This document shows positions 61,206 through 64,000 of a DNA stretch of 64,000 bases, piece after piece; position 1 is the stretch's first letter; each line of letters starts with the position of its first letter. The DNA lies in assembly GCA_963676725.1 (NCBI GenBank), contig OY781463.1, positions 1,488,001 through 1,552,000 on the forward strand, in the 5' to 3' direction. Below the pieces are notes generated by a model that was not told where the DNA came from, searched no databases, and worked only from the letters and a program-made list of their open reading frames with translations. The DNA is from G963662905 sp963676725 (GTDB lineage: Bacteria; Bacteroidota; Bacteroidia; Bacteroidales; WRLA01). A program made the position numbers and the translations under genes.

Positions 61206-64000
61206 TTAAAACGGTACATTATTTTCCTCTTCCGGACTTAAGGCAGAGGGATCAATTTCCTCCAGGTTCTCAGAGTTCACCGGTTCCGTACTGATGTAGA
61301 TGACCTCCTTGGTTTTCCCATCCACATTTCTGGTAATCCTTCGAGCCGCTTTATTGGCTTCCCCATTACAGAGTACTTCCGGATTCAATTCAAAACCATA
61401 GTAATTTGCAAAAGCCGTCAGGGCTTTTTTAAACTGTCCGGTAGAATATTTTGTCTGGTCTTTTTTCGCCAGGGTATTGGTGAAATGGGTGGAAGCCCAT
61501 TCCTTCACCACATAGCAATTATAGTAGCCCGCATCAGCATCCATCGGTACAACCTTGTTTTTATCAAAGTTTGGCGGAGCCTCCATAAAATACGTATTGG
61601 CCCAGAACCAAAACTCCTCACTACGGCCCAGGCCCTTGGTCATCTCCCTGCGGAGCTGTCTTTTCTCCAGATTGTTCATCGGTGGTTGGATCTTAAAATA
61701 GCGTTGGTACATTTGAATGCAATATGCCGCCAGATTATACATTTTATTCCATTCCGGCTCTGTGAAGTCATCATATAAGCGTCGGCCAAACTTTGTCAAA
61801 GGAGAGCGTGTTTCACGGTAATCGTTGTATTTGGTCGATTCGTGATAATAGTCGCTAACAGCAGAATTAAGCAGTCGTGCAAGCGTAGAACTATCCACAT
61901 TCATTAACTCAAAATTGGAGCTGATCCACATCTTACCACTCTCACCATAGGAAAGGATTTGCTTGGAAATAAATTTAGAATTCACCTCACGTTTCCCACT
62001 GGCCTGTGTATAGAAAAAGTTAAAATCAGCAAACTCATACAAATCATCCACCTCCAGATTATTATGGAAGCGTGTAAAACCATCATAGATGAACTCCGTT
62101 TTTTCCGTAATATCCTTACGCCTCCCGCCGATATAAAAACTCGGACGAACATAGGGCACAAAAGCACTTATAAGTGATTTCCCGGAGCGTCCGGAGCTTT
62201 GTCCTACCTGACTTATTTTCAGGTCCTGTATAAAGCCGATCCAAGGGCGTCCCGGATCCTTATACTGCGCCATTTGAAACCCGAGGCTGAACAAAAGATT
62301 GGCCAGAAGCAGATTTTGTTCCTTGATTTGGTCCGCAGTCAGTTTTATGCCCTGTTCAATCTCTTCACGCCAATAGATATGGGAAACATCTTTAAGAAAG
62401 AGTGTGAAAATAAAATCAGGATCATTGATCGTAAGCTCATAGCGGTCAATCTCCGGGAATTGAGCAATGCGAAGATTTACCCCGGAGCGTTGCTCCATTG
62501 TTTTTGCAGCCTTCAATTCATCAAGTAGCTTCCTGTATTCCGGAGTGGGATCCACCTCAATAGGCGGTTTCTGAACCGTGATATTGCGCGGGATCAGATG
62601 CGTTATTTTTGTATCGCTGATATCCAGCTTGCCCATAATATAGGCATTCAGCTCCTCATGTTTGATCCGTTTAATGGAATCGGGGGTGATCTTCAGGCTT
62701 CCATTTTTAAAGTGCAAATACTCCTCGTTTTTGTTGTGATGAAAGAAATTGGGATTGATTTCAGGCAGTTCCTGCAGATTGCTTTCACTGATCTGGGCAC
62801 TGGAATTGATCTTATTGAGGATAGAGATTTCATCCAAAAGGTTCTTGCTTTTCACCCATTCCTTAGTGAAACGTTTGGTGAGTTTTTTAATATCATTCGG
62901 ATGGATCAGATCAATAACTTTTCCATGTACCCGCGCATAACAATAGTCAGCACGGCGATGATATTGGCTATCCATCACAAAGAAGCCATTCGCCTGGAGA
63001 AACCAATAATAGTATTCCAGGTTAATCGAATAACTGACTTTCCCGGACTTTTTATCCGTGGATTTCGTCCAGAATTTCATGGGTTTGGCCCTACGTTTTA
63101 GAACCAAAAAACTGTTCGCCGTCGCAGACAGGTCCTTTCCCACAATATTAATCCAGTCCTTGATATCCTTGCAAGGATTTCCGCGCCAGTCACTTTTCTT
63201 TTTCACCCAATCCGGCACCTCCAGGGTGAACATATTGATGTGTTTCAAACCCAGTTTTACCGCATTCGCATTTCCCGTAAAATCGTTATCAAGGATCTGA
63301 TAATGGTTTTCGCAAAGCCTGTCGATTTTATAAAACTCCTCCTGATCGAAGTTCGCCGATTCAGAATTCAACCAATAGACATGATTTCCCAAACTAGCCA
63401 CATTTAAAGCATCCGATTCGCCACTACAGCGGAATATATCCCGAACATGCGCTTCCGGCTTGTATTCAGGCGTTAGAATGTCCCCGGAATCTTCATCCAC
63501 GAACTCATTATCAGCAGCCTCAATTTGTTCCAGGCCATAGATATAGTCCGGAGATTTCTTGCCCGTGTATACGAAGCGATACTTTTTAACTAGCTCATGA
63601 GGTTTATAGAGTTTTTTAAACGCACCATAATCAAAGAGGAAAATAGGGTAGTCCTTGGTCGCGGTGAAAATATGAACAACATCACGCTTTAGTTTGTCGG
63701 AAGGGCCACAATATTCATAAGATTGCACAGGCTTGCAGTGAAATTTTTTGAGCAACGCATTATCCACATATCGCCCAATCGATTCCAGGTCGGATGCCGA
63801 AGCCTCCTGTTTAAAGCTAAAATTATAGTCCCCTTTATGATCCGTAGGCTCCATCTCCCGAAAGGAATAATCCGCCATATATTTTGGCTTTATAAAATCC
63901 CCGGCCTTAATTTCCTGTTTGATAATAACATTCTGGATAAACTTCAAGGCATCGATAAACACAAGGTTTTCCTCCAGCATCACAAAAGGAATCGCCTTCA
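61206..64000 (-). CDS. Phage primase-helicase (toprim plus SF3-like ATPase), 5' end beyond window
   Basis: At least 930 residues; the frame stays open to base 64000 (KAIPFVMLEEN), so the start is outside and the GTG at 63983 is doubtful. A toprim-like region: FRCSGESDALNVASLG and QILDNDFTGNANAV with paired acids. A helicase-like ATPase: Walker A GQSSGRSGKSLI, then NNLEVDDLYEFADFNFFYTQ as Walker B region and KMWISSNFEL as sensor. Likely replicates phage DNA. Acidic C-terminal tail (LEEIDPSALSPEEENNVPF) may recruit a partner. Confidence 0.85.
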   Translation of the reverse strand, partial: KAIPFVMLEENLVFIDALKFIQNVIIKQEIKAGDFIKPKYMADYSFREMEPTDHKGDYNFSFKQEASASDLESIGRYVDNALLKKFHCKPVQSYEYCGPSDKLKRDVVHIFTATKDYPIFLFDYGAFKKLYKPHELVKKYRFVYTGKKSPDYIYGLEQIEAADNEFVDEDSGDILTPEYKPEAHVRDIFRCSGESDALNVASLGNHVYWLNSESANFDQEEFYKIDRLCENHYQILDNDFTGNANAVKLGLKHINMFTLEVPDWVKKKSDWRGNPCKDIKDWINIVGKDLSATANSFLVLKRRAKPMKFWTKSTDKKSGKVSYSINLEYYYWFLQANGFFVMDSQYHRRADYCYARVHGKVIDLIHPNDIKKLTKRFTKEWVKSKNLLDEISILNKINSSAQISESNLQELPEINPNFFHHNKNEEYLHFKNGSLKITPDSIKRIKHEELNAYIMGKLDISDTKITHLIPRNITVQKPPIEVDPTPEYRKLLDELKAAKTMEQRSGVNLRIAQFPEIDRYELTINDPDFIFTLFLKDVSHIYWREEIEQGIKLTADQIKEQNLLLANLLFSLGFQMAQYKDPGRPWIGFIQDLKISQVGQSSGRSGKSLISAFVPYVRPSFYIGGRRKDITEKTEFIYDGFTRFHNNLEVDDLYEFADFNFFYTQASGKREVNSKFISKQILSYGESGKMWISSNFELMNVDSSTLARLLNSAVSDYYHESTKYNDYRETRSPLTKFGRRLYDDFTEPEWNKMYNLAAYCIQMYQRYFKIQPPMNNLEKRQLRREMTKGLGRSEEFWFWANTYFMEAPPNFDKNKVVPMDADAGYYNCYVVKEWASTHFTNTLAKKDQTKYSTGQFKKALTAFANYYGFELNPEVLCNGEANKAARRITRNVDGKTKEVIYISTEPVNSENLEEIDPSALSPEEENNVPF

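Overview
The window comes from a Bacteroidota chromosome, most likely class Bacteroidia. It carries a SusC/SusD pair, proteins with type IX secretion (T9SS) sorting tails, promoters of the TAnnTTTG type and few Shine-Dalgarno sequences. The genus cannot be told from the sequence.

Chromosomal part (1-17.7 kb). A polysaccharide-utilisation-like operon (susC cut by the window edge, susD, a LamG protein, and a large LamG plus PNGase F-like protein) suggests capture and deglycosylation of glycoproteins at the cell surface. After a repeat-rich spacer come a DUF481/TlpA pair, an EamA transporter, typA, an MFS transporter, yidD, a DUF169 gene and a tRNA-Leu(UAG).

Prophage (about 17.7 kb to beyond 64 kb). 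A tyrosine integrase starts 107 bp after the tRNA-Leu, so the tRNA is the likely attachment site; the other end lies outside the window. Nearly all phage genes are on the minus strand: replication (toprim/SF3 primase-helicase at the right edge), head protease, major capsid protein, terminase operon, portal/connector/lysis operon, tape measure, distal tail and tail fibre. The gene content is that of a long-tailed (siphovirus-like) temperate phage. Six minus-strand transcription units begin with the same promoter: an upstream box TTTGTCCTTTA at an invariant spacing from a TAnnTTTG-like element. This looks like a phage late-promoter code.

Cargo on the plus strand. Two blocks (24.9-27.8 kb and 53.2-60.8 kb) hold non-phage genes in the opposite orientation to the structural genes. 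They contain a lipoprotein, a zinc-ribbon protein, a barstar-like inhibitor, a regulator with two Eco57I-type restriction-modification (R-M) genes, and a dGTPase-like enzyme. Three cargo sets are preceded by copies of one leader element (promoter plus small ORF), and cargo ends or block ends carry a 75-nt, covarying two-hairpin motif found five times. Block one is built like an integron cassette array: promoter at the head, promoterless cassettes, and three attC-like sites whose ends show the cassette-specific complementarity expected of integron cassettes. No integron integrase is in the window. A separate type IIG R-M gene coupled to a membrane protein is inserted on the minus strand between terminase and portal genes.

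Taken together, the prophage appears to carry an integron-like, modular set of defence and accessory genes with its own promoter element, embedded among structural genes that are expressed from a dedicated late promoter.
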